A DNA stretch of 64,000 nucleotides from Porphyromonadaceae bacterium (GTDB taxonomy: Bacteria > Bacteroidota > Bacteroidia > Bacteroidales > Dysgonomonadaceae), in NCBI GenBank assembly GCA_021372865.1, contig JAJFTO010000012.1:62001-126000 (forward strand), given 5' to 3'. The notes under the pieces were generated by a model, which made no database searches, was not told where the DNA came from, and worked only from the letters and a program-made list of their open reading frames with translations. Made by a program: the position numbers and the translations under genes. Positions 16,459 through 25,911 of this stretch are shown here, piece by piece (position 1 is the stretch's first letter; the number at the start of each line of letters is the position of its first letter).

Positions 16459-16489
16459 TTGCAGAAAGAGGATTTTACCCGTATGTTTG
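16459..16489 (+). promoter_or_regulatory. promoter of the rhaB operon
   Basis: TTG (16459-16461), a 20-base spacer, and TATGTTTG (16482-16489), a perfect TAnnTTTG. Start would be near 16495, 25 bases before the rhaB ATG. It faces away from the E2-operon promoter; about 290 bases lie between the two -33 boxes, room for regulator binding. Confidence 0.7.
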
Positions 16490-16519
16490 CAAACAATTTT
16501 ATAAATTTAACCTCGCATC

Positions 16520-18010
16520 ATGAGTGAAGGCAGATTAATCTCTTTTTTGGCTATCGATTTGGGAGCCAGTAGTGGCAGGGCCCTGCTGGGCAGAGTTCAA
16601 AATGACCGTTTGGAGTTGGTTGAAATTCACCGATTTCCCAACCCCATGATAGAAATAAACGGTCGTTTATATTGGGATTTGTTTTATTTGTACAATCAGA
16701 TTGTGGTTTCATTGCGGGAAACCAAACTGCGTGGTTACCCCATCGTCTCCATAGGCATTGACACCTGGGGCGTTGATTTTGTCTGTTTTGGCGCGGACGG
16801 CGAGCCGCTCAGGATGCCTTACAGCTATCGCGACTCTCACACGCAAGATGCCCCCGAACGTTTTTTCACCAAGGTACCTAAAGAAAAAGTGTATGAAAAG
16901 ACCGGGATCCAAATCATGAACTTCAATTCATTATTTCAATTGGATACGATGTATGAGGAGGGTTCATCCATTTATCCCCTTATCGACAAGATACTCTTCA
17001 TGCCGGATGCGCTTTCCTACTTGCTGACTGGAACGATGGTCACCGAATATACCATCGCCTCCACATCCCAGATGGTCAATCCACACACGAAAGAGTTTGA
17101 ATCTGACTTGCTCGAAGTGGTCAAGCTCTCGAAAGAAAGGTTTGCACCCATCGTATTCTCCGGCACAACTATCGGTAAAATATTACCTTCTGTACAATAC
17201 CTGACTGGTCAGGAAGACATTTCGGTTATCGCCGTTGCAGGGCACGATACAGCTTCTGCAGTGCTGGCAGTGCCGGCAGAAAGTGCCCATTTTGCCTATC
17301 TGAGCTCCGGTACCTGGTCGCTGATGGGAATTGAGTCCGATGAACCGGTGATCAACGAGGAGACCTTCGCACGCAATTTCACCAATGAGGGAGGTGCCGA
17401 CGGTTCCATCCGTCTCTTGAAGAATATCTGCGGCATGTGGCTGATAGAGCAATGCAAGAAAGAATGGGAAAAGAACGGTCCAGTGTCATACGATGAGATC
17501 GTAACGGCAGCCGCGCAGGCCACCCCATTTCAATGCTTCATCAATCCCGACGCACCCTGTTTTGCCAGCTCAGCCTCCATGATTGTCTCCATACAGCAAT
17601 ACTGCAGGCAGACAGGCCAATTTGTGCCGGAAACCATTGGCGAAATTGCCCGGTGCATCTATGAAAGTCTGGCCCTGCGCTATAAACAGGTGTTACAGCA
17701 TCTGCAGGAACTCGCCACTTTCCCCATAGAAAAACTACATATTATTGGGGGTGGATCAAAAAATAATATGCTCAACACTTTTACGGCCAATGCCATCGGC
17801 CTTCCTGTCGTGGCTGGGCCCTCTGAAGCTACCGCCATCGGCAACCTGTTGATGCAAGCCAAAGCAGCCGGTCTGGTCAGTGAAAAAAGTGCCATGCGGC
17901 GCCTTGTACGTCACTCAGTGGAGCTGGAGATTTTTACACCTTCAGATATCGATGTGTGGCAAAAACAATACCCACGATTTCTGGAGGTGTTCCGGGATAT
18001 TCCATCATAA
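16520..18010 (+). CDS. rhaB: rhamnulokinase
   Basis: FGGY-family sugar kinase (496 aa) that phosphorylates L-rhamnulose to L-rhamnulose-1-phosphate. The N-terminal ATPase fold begins AIDLGASSGRALLG, followed by HRFPNPM and GRLYWDLFYLY, which are typical of rhamnulokinase. GTWSLMGIESDEPV and the late GGGSKNNMLNTFTANA phosphate-loop region are also as expected. It is the first gene of the plus-strand rhamnose operon, 37 bases before rhaA. Its product is the proposed substrate of the aldolase fusion encoded at 7417-9375. Confidence 0.95.
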   Translation: MSEGRLISFLAIDLGASSGRALLGRVQNDRLELVEIHRFPNPMIEINGRLYWDLFYLYNQIVVSLRETKLRGYPIVSIGIDTWGVDFVCFGADGEPLRMPYSYRDSHTQDAPERFFTKVPKEKVYEKTGIQIMNFNSLFQLDTMYEEGSSIYPLIDKILFMPDALSYLLTGTMVTEYTIASTSQMVNPHTKEFESDLLEVVKLSKERFAPIVFSGTTIGKILPSVQYLTGQEDISVIAVAGHDTASAVLAVPAESAHFAYLSSGTWSLMGIESDEPVINEETFARNFTNEGGADGSIRLLKNICGMWLIEQCKKEWEKNGPVSYDEIVTAAAQATPFQCFINPDAPCFASSASMIVSIQQYCRQTGQFVPETIGEIARCIYESLALRYKQVLQHLQELATFPIEKLHIIGGGSKNNMLNTFTANAIGLPVVAGPSEATAIGNLLMQAKAAGLVSEKSAMRRLVRHSVELEIFTPSDIDVWQKQYPRFLEVFRDIPS

Positions 18011-18047
18011 AAACGAAGAATTTATTAAACCATAAACATAAATACTT

Positions 18048-19313
18048 ATGAACGGAGATCAGGTCAAAAAAGGGTATGAGAAAGCAAAAGATCAATATGC
18101 TTCATTGGGTGTGGATGTAACACAAGCAATTGAACGACTGGACAAGCTCTCCATATCGATCCACTGCTGGCAGGCGGATGACGTGTCAGGATTCGAAAAC
18201 CCGAATGGCGAACTGACGGGAGGCATACAGGCTACTGGCAACTATCCGGGCAAGGCGCGTACCATAGAAGAGTTAAAGGCCGATCTTGAAAAGGTGATCT
18301 CACTAATTCCGGGAAAACACCGCATCAGCCTGCATGCCACCTACGGCGACTTCGGCGGTAAGTTTGTGGATCGCGACAAGATTGAACCCAAACATTTTCA
18401 GAGCTGGATCGACTGGGCCAAAGAAAAAGGGGTGAAACTCGATTTCAATTCTACTTTCTTCTCCCACAACAAGGCAAACAGCGGGTATACCCTTTCCGAC
18501 TTCGATCCGGAAATACGGCGATTCTGGAAAGAACACCTGCGTCGTTGTAGAGAGATTGCAGCAGAGATTGGCCGTCAACAAGGGGACCCCTGTATTCATA
18601 ACATATGGATTCCGGATGGAGAGAAAGACAAAACGGTATCTCGTTACGAGCACAGAAGACTGTTACAGGAATCGCTCGACGAGGTACTGACAGAAAAGAT
18701 CAGCACCGACTACCTGAAAGACACCATCGAATGTAAACTCTTCGGCATCGGTAGTGAAAGTTATGTGGTAGGATCTCACGAATTCTATATGGGCTATGCA
18801 GTAAAGAACAACATGCTGCTGACACTGGATGCCGGTCATTTTCATCCTACCGAAACAATCTCCGACAAGCTTTCCTCCATTCTGCTGTTCGTACCGGAGG
18901 TGACCCTGCATGTGAGCCGTCCCGAACGATGGGACAGCGACCATGTGGTAATCCTGAACGACGAGCTGATGGCCATCGCTCAGGAGATCGTCCGCTCGGG
19001 ACACATGGACCGGGTACATGTGGGACTGGACTATTTTGACGCCTCCATCAACCGCATCGGTGCCTATGTGGTGGGTATTCGCTCTGCACAGAAGGCCATG
19101 CTGCAGGCTTTGCTCGAACCGACCAACAAGCTGCGGGAATTTGAGAAAGAGGACAAAAGATTTGAACGACTTGCTTATCTGGAAGAACTGAAAGCAATGC
19201 CCTGGAACACACTCTACAACTACTACTGTCTGCAGCAGGATGCACCCGTGGGAGATGCATATATCAAAGAAATTCAGGAGTATGAGAAGCAAATAACCTC
19301 CAAAAGAGTATAA
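18048..19313 (+). CDS. rhaA: L-rhamnose isomerase
   Basis: Cytoplasmic isomerase (421 aa) converting L-rhamnose to L-rhamnulose. The N terminus YASLGVDVTQAIERL and the SIHCWQADDVSGFE block are characteristic of the RhaA family, which has a TIM-barrel fold with divalent metals. Further hallmarks are LHATYGDFGG, the metal region LTLDAGHFHPTE, and GLDYFDASINRIGA. Length equals that of E. coli RhaA (419 aa) within two residues. It is placed between the kinase and the symporter (3 bases upstream of rhaT). Confidence 0.96.
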   Translation: MNGDQVKKGYEKAKDQYASLGVDVTQAIERLDKLSISIHCWQADDVSGFENPNGELTGGIQATGNYPGKARTIEELKADLEKVISLIPGKHRISLHATYGDFGGKFVDRDKIEPKHFQSWIDWAKEKGVKLDFNSTFFSHNKANSGYTLSDFDPEIRRFWKEHLRRCREIAAEIGRQQGDPCIHNIWIPDGEKDKTVSRYEHRRLLQESLDEVLTEKISTDYLKDTIECKLFGIGSESYVVGSHEFYMGYAVKNNMLLTLDAGHFHPTETISDKLSSILLFVPEVTLHVSRPERWDSDHVVILNDELMAIAQEIVRSGHMDRVHVGLDYFDASINRIGAYVVGIRSAQKAMLQALLEPTNKLREFEKEDKRFERLAYLEELKAMPWNTLYNYYCLQQDAPVGDAYIKEIQEYEKQITSKRV

Positions 19314-19316
19314 ACA

Positions 19317-20345
19317 ATGAATACCATTATCGGCTTACTGATTATTGCCGTGGGGAGTATGGGTCAGTCGAGTTCATACGTCCCCATCAATAAAATCAAG
19401 GAATGGTCGTGGGAAAACTTCTGGCTGATACAGGGAGTTTTCGCCTGGCTTCTTTTTCCGTTACTGGGTGCTTTGATTTCCAACTCGCCCACAGAACTGT
19501 TCGGAATCTACACTACCCATCCGGCGGCATCATTGAAGGCGATCGGTTACGGTGTGCTCTGGGGCGTGGGAGGACTTACCTTCGGACTCAGCATGCGCTA
19601 TCTGGGAATCGCGCTGGGGCAGTCGGTGGCACTGGGTACCTGCGCCGCATTTGGGACACTGATTCCCGCGATTCTGGGAGGAACAGACCTCTTCTCACCA
19701 AAAGGATTGGTCCTGATAGTAGCTGTGACGGTGACGCTTGCAGGCATCGCTCTGGTAGGTTATGCCGGAAGCCTGCGTTCAAAAAATATGTCAGAGGAAG
19801 AACGACGCAAAGCCATCAGGGATTTTGCCCTGAAGAAGGGACTCCTGATTGCCTTGTTTGCCGGAGTGATGAGTGCCTGTTTCAGTCTGGGACTGAGTGC
19901 GGGACTACCAGTGAAAGAAGCGGCTTTGGAAGCAGGAGCAAAAGAACTGTTCGCCCAGAACCCCGTGACCCTGTTGGTGACCGTGGGTGGTTTTCTCACC
20001 AATCTGGTCTATTGCCTTTACATGAACCGCAAGAACAAGACCACCGGGGAGATAGGCCGTTCTTCTAAATCGGTGCTGTTGAACAATTTTTTGTTCTGTG
20101 CACTTGCAGGGTTGCTCTGGTACTCCCAGTTCTTCGGACTGGGAATGGGACAGAGTTTCTTTGAACCCGACAGCATAATGATGGCCTTCTCATGGAGCAT
20201 CCTCATGTCGCTGAATGTAGTTTTCAGCAATGTTTGGGGAGTTATCCTCAGTGAGTGGAAAGGAGCCGGGGAAAAGGCGATTGTTTACCTGGCAACAGGT
20301 ATGGCCGTGTTGATTTTTTCGCTGGTGATACCCAATTTGTTTTAA
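19317..20345 (+). CDS. rhaT: L-rhamnose/proton symporter
   Basis: Ten-helix inner-membrane permease (342 aa) of the RhaT family that brings L-rhamnose in with protons. The opening MNTIIGLLIIAVGSMGQSSSYVPINKIKEWSWE is the RhaT N terminus in type (key words SSSYVPIKKVxxWSWE), and GTCAAFGTLIP and WGVILSEWKGA are also conserved. The gene follows rhaA by 3 bases, and the first rhamnosidase follows 17 bases later, so uptake and polymer cleavage are likely co-expressed. Confidence 0.94.
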   Translation: MNTIIGLLIIAVGSMGQSSSYVPINKIKEWSWENFWLIQGVFAWLLFPLLGALISNSPTELFGIYTTHPAASLKAIGYGVLWGVGGLTFGLSMRYLGIALGQSVALGTCAAFGTLIPAILGGTDLFSPKGLVLIVAVTVTLAGIALVGYAGSLRSKNMSEEERRKAIRDFALKKGLLIALFAGVMSACFSLGLSAGLPVKEAALEAGAKELFAQNPVTLLVTVGGFLTNLVYCLYMNRKNKTTGEIGRSSKSVLLNNFLFCALAGLLWYSQFFGLGMGQSFFEPDSIMMAFSWSILMSLNVVFSNVWGVILSEWKGAGEKAIVYLATGMAVLIFSLVIPNLF

Positions 20346-20362
20346 AGTAGGGACCTGAAAAA

Positions 20363-23173
20363 ATGGGAAAAAAACACTTTTTGCTGGGGAAGTCCATGGT
20401 AGTACTGTTGTGCCTGCATATGTTTTTTAATATTTCGTGCCAATCTTCAGTTAAAAACCCGGTTCAGGAAATGTGGGTGGAATATCTAAATAATCCACTG
20501 GGTATCGATACTGAAAAACCTCGTTTTTCCTGGAAAATCGTTTCACAGGAGAGGGGCGTAAAACAGGCTGAATATCAAATCATTGTGTGTGACCACCAGA
20601 AAGACATAAAAAGAAGAAAAGGCACGGTCTGGGATTCCGGAATAATCACAGATGATGAAAGCGTAAATATAAATTACAAGGGAATTCCGCTTGAAAGCAA
20701 TAAGACCTATTATTGGACGGTAGGCGTCTCGCTCAATAACGGCAAGATGATATGGGGTGAACAGCATACATTTCATACTGGAATATTGGACAACGCACTA
20801 TGGGAAGCAAGCTGGATTACATCTCCTGATGAAATTACCGACTCTTCTCCCTTATTTCGGAAATCTTTTGCTGTGAAGAAAAAGATAAAAAATGCAGTTG
20901 CATATGTGACAGCAGTGGGATTTTATGAATTGTATCTTAATGGGAACAAGGTAGGTGACCATGTGCTCGATCCCGGAATAACCGACTACAGAAAAACTGT
21001 TTTATACTCCACTTACGATGTTACGTCACTCCTGAAGAAAGGAAAAAACGTGGTGGGTGCTATGGTGGGAAACGGGGCATGGAATTTACGAAAAACCACA
21101 GGAAGATGGAGCTGGCACGGTGATGCGATTTCTTTTGGCAATCCAGCTTTATGGGTACAGTTAATGATTACCTATACCGATGGAAGTCAAGAGACAATTG
21201 TAAGCGACAATACGTGGAAAACGACATCCGGTCCAATCACTTTCAATAATTTATACGGCGGGGAAGATTACGATGCACGAAAAGAAATTCCAAACTGGAA
21301 CAGAATTGGAATGAATGATTCCGGTTGGAGGTTCGCGGTAATAAGTAAAGGGCCTAAGGGCTTATTAAAATCACAGATGATGCCCGCGATCAAAGTCACT
21401 GAAACGTTGAAACCCATAAAGCAGATTCATCCTGAACCCGGTGTCTATCTCTTCGATTTAGGGCAAAACATGGCGGGATGGTGGAAAATTGAAGTAAAAG
21501 GAAACCCGGGGCAGACGGTCAGGGTTCGCGGTGCTGAAACTCTCAACGATTCCATTTTCTCTCAACCCCTTAAAGAAGGGGACAAGTTGAGTATTTCGCA
21601 AAAATATCACTCCGAAGTATGGACAGATTATATCATCAAAAGCAATGAACCGGAGATTTACGAGCCTCATTTCTTTTACACCGGTTTCCGCTATGTTGAA
21701 GTAACCACGACGAATAAACAGGACCTTGATTACGTGAAAGTAGCGGGAAGAGTCGTCCGGACAGATTTAACCCGAAGTGGCACATTCTCTTCCTCCGATT
21801 CTTTATTGAACCGCATTCACCAAGCCGGGCTTTGGTCACAAATGGGAAATACCCTCGGTTATCCCACGGACTGTCCTCACCGGGAAAAAGGAGCATATAA
21901 CGGTGATGGACAAATCATTGCAGAAACGTCCATGCATGATTTTCAGATGGCCTCTTTTTACAGCAAATGGCTTCACGATATGAGGGATTCCCAGGAAGAA
22001 AACGGAAGAATTCCAAATACCTCCCCGACACTTGTCGGAGGAATGGGAGGAGGAGTTGCCTGGGGAAGCGCCTATATTCTTATTCCATGGTGGATGTATA
22101 ATTATTATCAGGATAAACGCATCCTTGAAGAACATTATCCTACAATAAAAAAATACCTTACTTATCTTAAGGAACTGGGAAATCAGGATGAAGATCCTAC
22201 TGAACCATATATCATTGATAACTTTATGAGTTACTGGTATTCTTTGGGAGAATGGTGTGCACCCGGAAAAATAAACGAAAGAAGAGATTGCCCCAATCAT
22301 GCAGTGGTAAATACTTTTTATTACTATTACGACAATCTTATCTTCTCTAAAATTGCCGAAGTGCTTGGGCATACTCAGGACAGCAAGCGGGCTAAAACAC
22401 TTTCCGACACCATCAGACAAGAATTCAACAAAAAGTTTTTTGACCCGGTTACGGGCCTTTACGGCACGGAGGAAACCTACCAGACCTATCAGCTTTTGGC
22501 GCTGGCTGGAGATATGGTTCCGGAAGAACAGAAGGAGAGTGTATTGCAAACCATCATTGATGATGTTATAAAGCGAGATGATCATCTGAATACCGGAATA
22601 ATCGGGACGAAGTACCTTTGGCCTGTCCTTGTTGAAAATGGCCAGAATGAACTTGCTTACCGCATTGCCTCACAAACTACTTACCCCAGTTTCGGCTACT
22701 GGATAAAAAACGGAGCTACCACTCTTTTGGAACAATGGGAGGGAGATAACTCTCACAACCATCAAATGTTCGGTACAATTACGGAATATTTCTATAAATT
22801 TCTTGCCGGAATACAGTCCCCAATGGAAGGGCGAACCAGTACAGGATACAAAAAGATTTACATTGAACCGCATGTTCCACAAGGGTTGAATGCTGCCAGT
22901 GCGTCTATAGAAACTGTCAACGGACATGTTGTTTCTGCGTGGAAAAGGGAAAACAATGCCTTTTTTCAAACCGTTTCAATTCCGGCAAATACTTCGGCGA
23001 TGATTGTTTTACCAACAGGAAGGAAAGAAGTTGATCTTTATGAAGGAAATAAAAAAATATGGAATAAAAACGAATCCATAGGTCTTACGGATGGAATAAA
23101 GAATGTTGCATGTAAAGGAAATAAATTAATCATTGAAATAACATCCGGAGTCTACAACTTCAAAATTGAATAG
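20363..23173 (+). CDS. alpha-L-rhamnosidase, GH78 (lipoprotein)
   Basis: 936 aa. A signal peptide of the lipoprotein type ends in FFNISC, so the mature protein would start at the Cys; the following QSSVKN lacks the acidic export signal, which favours the periplasmic face. The order of domains is that of GH78: an N-terminal beta-sandwich (about 35-140), a carbohydrate-binding-like sandwich with YDARKEIPNW, then the (alpha/alpha)6 barrel. The active-site block is D503 in DCPHREKGAYNGDGQ, keeping the Asp-Glu-Asp pattern though the usual GWTG is AYNG. It would remove terminal L-rhamnose from oligosaccharides or glycosides. It follows rhaT by 17 bases. Confidence 0.9.
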   Translation: MGKKHFLLGKSMVVLLCLHMFFNISCQSSVKNPVQEMWVEYLNNPLGIDTEKPRFSWKIVSQERGVKQAEYQIIVCDHQKDIKRRKGTVWDSGIITDDESVNINYKGIPLESNKTYYWTVGVSLNNGKMIWGEQHTFHTGILDNALWEASWITSPDEITDSSPLFRKSFAVKKKIKNAVAYVTAVGFYELYLNGNKVGDHVLDPGITDYRKTVLYSTYDVTSLLKKGKNVVGAMVGNGAWNLRKTTGRWSWHGDAISFGNPALWVQLMITYTDGSQETIVSDNTWKTTSGPITFNNLYGGEDYDARKEIPNWNRIGMNDSGWRFAVISKGPKGLLKSQMMPAIKVTETLKPIKQIHPEPGVYLFDLGQNMAGWWKIEVKGNPGQTVRVRGAETLNDSIFSQPLKEGDKLSISQKYHSEVWTDYIIKSNEPEIYEPHFFYTGFRYVEVTTTNKQDLDYVKVAGRVVRTDLTRSGTFSSSDSLLNRIHQAGLWSQMGNTLGYPTDCPHREKGAYNGDGQIIAETSMHDFQMASFYSKWLHDMRDSQEENGRIPNTSPTLVGGMGGGVAWGSAYILIPWWMYNYYQDKRILEEHYPTIKKYLTYLKELGNQDEDPTEPYIIDNFMSYWYSLGEWCAPGKINERRDCPNHAVVNTFYYYYDNLIFSKIAEVLGHTQDSKRAKTLSDTIRQEFNKKFFDPVTGLYGTEETYQTYQLLALAGDMVPEEQKESVLQTIIDDVIKRDDHLNTGIIGTKYLWPVLVENGQNELAYRIASQTTYPSFGYWIKNGATTLLEQWEGDNSHNHQMFGTITEYFYKFLAGIQSPMEGRTSTGYKKIYIEPHVPQGLNAASASIETVNGHVVSAWKRENNAFFQTVSIPANTSAMIVLPTGRKEVDLYEGNKKIWNKNESIGLTDGIKNVACKGNKLIIEITSGVYNFKIE

Positions 23174-23194
23174 CAATTACATAATAAAATTGAA

Positions 23195-25888
23195 ATGAAC
23201 CGATTCTCACTAATATCTTTCCTCTTGATTATTTTAATTGATTTTCAAAGCTATTCTCAAGTCACCGTTAAAAACCTAAAATGTGAATATCTTGAGAATC
23301 CCATCGGATTAGATGAACCCCATCCCCGTTTTACGTGGCAGATGGATTTAAATACACCCGGAAACTGTCAATTGGCATACGAGCTGGCGGTAGGGACAGA
23401 CGCGAAAGAAGTTGCTTCAGGCAGAGGCGATGTATGGGAATCTGGAGTTGTGGACAGTTCTGTAATTCCTGTTGTGTATGGGGGTGAGGAACTAAATCCT
23501 TTTACCCGATATTTCTGGAGCGTTCGAGTGAAAGACGAACGCCAACAATGGTCGGCCTGGTCCCTGCCTCATTTTTTTGAAACCGGAATGATGGAACAAC
23601 ATCGGTGGAAAGGAAAATGGATTACCGACACATACGATTTCAATGTGAAACCGGCGGCTTATTTTCGCAGAGCTTTCACAACGGAAAAAACCATAAAATC
23701 GGCACGCGTATATATAGTAGCAGCGGGACTTTACGAATTATCCATCAATGGGAAACGCATCGGTGACCACCGGCTTGACCCCACATACACACGCTTCGAC
23801 CGGCGAAACTTATACGTCACCTATGAAATCACCGGAAATTTACAACCAGGAAATAACGTAGTGGGCGTTTTGCTGGGAAATGGCTGGTACAACCATCAAT
23901 CTACAGCCGTGTGGTATTTCGACAAAGCACCGTGGCGTGCAAGGCCGAAATTTTGCATGGACCTGCACATCACCTACTCCGACGGCACAAAAGAGATCAT
24001 CGCCACCGATGAAAGGTGGAAAACCTCACAAAGCCCTGTGATCTTCAACAGTATCTACACGGCCGAACATTACGATGCCCGAAAAGAACAACCCGGATGG
24101 GATACACCGAATTTCGATGCGAAAGGCTGGAAAGCCATTTACACCACAGGAGCACCTTCCAATAACATAGTGGCACAGGCACTACACCCGATTCGCAATG
24201 TCAGGGAATACCGTCCGGTCAGCTTTAGAAAAATTGACGAGTATACCTGGCTCTACAATTTCGGACAAAACATGTCGGGGGTAACCCGAATAAAAATAAA
24301 CGGGCCTCAGGGTACAACCATCCGGATGAAACATGTGGAGCGACTCGACTCGGTCGGACGCGCAGACCTGTCTAACATCGATGTGCATTACCGGCCTACG
24401 GACGACTCAGACCCTTTTCAGACGGACATACTTATCCTGAGCGGCAAAAAAGAAGATGACTTTATGCCCCGTTTTAATTACAAGGGATTTCAGTATGTTG
24501 AAGTTACTTCCGACAAACCGTTAAATCTGTCAGAAGAAAATCTGACAGCCTATTTCATGCACAGTGATGTGCCACCTGCCGGAAAGATAAATTCTTCCAA
24601 TAACATCCTCAATAAAACCTGGCAGGCATCCAATATATCGTATTTATCCAACCTGTTTGGTTATCCTACCGATTGCCCTCAACGGGAAAAAAACGGGTGG
24701 ACGGGTGACGCTCATATCGCCATAGAAACAGGATTGTATAATTTTGACGGGATCACCGTGTACGAAAAATGGTTGGCTGACCATCGCGACGAACAACAAC
24801 CAAACGGCGTATTACCAGCCATTGTACCGTCAAACGGATGGGGTTACCAGTGGGCAAACGGACCGGACTGGACAAGCACCATCGCCATCATTCCGTGGAA
24901 TATCTACCTTTTTTACGGCGACACCCGGTTACTGGAATTGTGTTACGACCATATCAAACGGTATGTGGATTATATCGACGAACAATATCCAACGGGCATA
25001 ACCGACTGGGGACTTGGCGACTGGGTGCCCGTAAAGTCGGTAACACCAAAAGAGTATACTTCAAGCACATATTTTTATATCGATGCGCTTATTCTTGCCA
25101 AAACAGCCAGGCTGTTTGGAAGAACGACAGATTTTGAACACTATTACACCCTTTCTGAGAAAATAAAAGCGGCCATCAATAAGAAATACCTTAACTATGA
25201 AACCGGAATTTACGGAAGCGGCCTGCAAACCGAGTTAAGTGTGGCCCTGTATTGGAATTTAGTACCCGAAGAGTTAAGAAGTAAAGTAGCAGACAACCTG
25301 GCACGCCGTGTGGAACATGACAACAAACACATCGATGTGGGATTGTTGGGAACAAAAACGATCTTGAACGCATTGAGCGAAAACGGATACGCCCAACTGG
25401 CCTATGAAGTAGCCTCGCAAGAGACCTTCCCGTCGTGGGGCTGGTGGATAGTGAACGGTGCCACCTCTTTTTACGAAAACTGGCCACTCGATGCAGGAAG
25501 CGATATCTCGTTGAACCACACTATGTTTGGAGAGATAAATGCCTGGTATTACAAGGCATTGGGGGGAATTTTCCCAGATGAAAGCCAGCCCGGATTTAAA
25601 AATATTGTCCTTAAGCCCAACTTTGTTACAGGTTTATCCCATTTTGAAGCCTCTCATGAAAGCCCTTACGGTAACGTAGTTTCCTCATGGCTGAGAAAAG
25701 GCAGAACGATAGAGTATAAAGTAACGATTCCTGCAAACAGTACCGCAACATTGTATCTAAACGGAAAGCGCATTCGGGAGAATAATAAACCTCTCGAAAA
25801 AAATCCGTGGATTGAATTGAATAAATCGGATCAGGGTATACATATTTTAAGGTTAAAGGCGGGCTCCTATACGTTCTCCATAAAATGA
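23195..25888 (+). CDS. alpha-L-rhamnosidase, GH78 (secreted)
   Basis: 897 aa with a cleavable signal peptide (LISFLLIILIDFQSYSQ). Same GH78 architecture as its upstream neighbour: beta-sandwiches containing WESGVVD and YDARKEQPGWD, followed by the helical barrel with the consensus active-site block D493 in DCPQREKNGWTGDAH. The C-terminal domain has the WWIVNGATSFYENW segment and a final beta-sandwich. Of the four GH78 proteins here this has the most standard catalytic motif. It lies 21 bases after the previous gene. The linkage specificity cannot be told from sequence alone. Confidence 0.92.
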   Translation: MNRFSLISFLLIILIDFQSYSQVTVKNLKCEYLENPIGLDEPHPRFTWQMDLNTPGNCQLAYELAVGTDAKEVASGRGDVWESGVVDSSVIPVVYGGEELNPFTRYFWSVRVKDERQQWSAWSLPHFFETGMMEQHRWKGKWITDTYDFNVKPAAYFRRAFTTEKTIKSARVYIVAAGLYELSINGKRIGDHRLDPTYTRFDRRNLYVTYEITGNLQPGNNVVGVLLGNGWYNHQSTAVWYFDKAPWRARPKFCMDLHITYSDGTKEIIATDERWKTSQSPVIFNSIYTAEHYDARKEQPGWDTPNFDAKGWKAIYTTGAPSNNIVAQALHPIRNVREYRPVSFRKIDEYTWLYNFGQNMSGVTRIKINGPQGTTIRMKHVERLDSVGRADLSNIDVHYRPTDDSDPFQTDILILSGKKEDDFMPRFNYKGFQYVEVTSDKPLNLSEENLTAYFMHSDVPPAGKINSSNNILNKTWQASNISYLSNLFGYPTDCPQREKNGWTGDAHIAIETGLYNFDGITVYEKWLADHRDEQQPNGVLPAIVPSNGWGYQWANGPDWTSTIAIIPWNIYLFYGDTRLLELCYDHIKRYVDYIDEQYPTGITDWGLGDWVPVKSVTPKEYTSSTYFYIDALILAKTARLFGRTTDFEHYYTLSEKIKAAINKKYLNYETGIYGSGLQTELSVALYWNLVPEELRSKVADNLARRVEHDNKHIDVGLLGTKTILNALSENGYAQLAYEVASQETFPSWGWWIVNGATSFYENWPLDAGSDISLNHTMFGEINAWYYKALGGIFPDESQPGFKNIVLKPNFVTGLSHFEASHESPYGNVVSSWLRKGRTIEYKVTIPANSTATLYLNGKRIRENNKPLEKNPWIELNKSDQGIHILRLKAGSYTFSIK

Positions 25889-25911
25889 TCATCCATAAAT
25901 AAATATTCAAT

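Noticed and set aside
16172..16459. Regulator-binding palindrome between the rhamnose promoters
   Set aside because: Only weak, imperfect AT-rich repeats (for example CAAATGTATCAAATTTG) were seen, not better than expected by chance.
21836..22585. 249-codon minus-strand frame across a GH78 gene
   Set aside because: Runs opposite the catalytic domain; hydrophobic, unpatterned translation.
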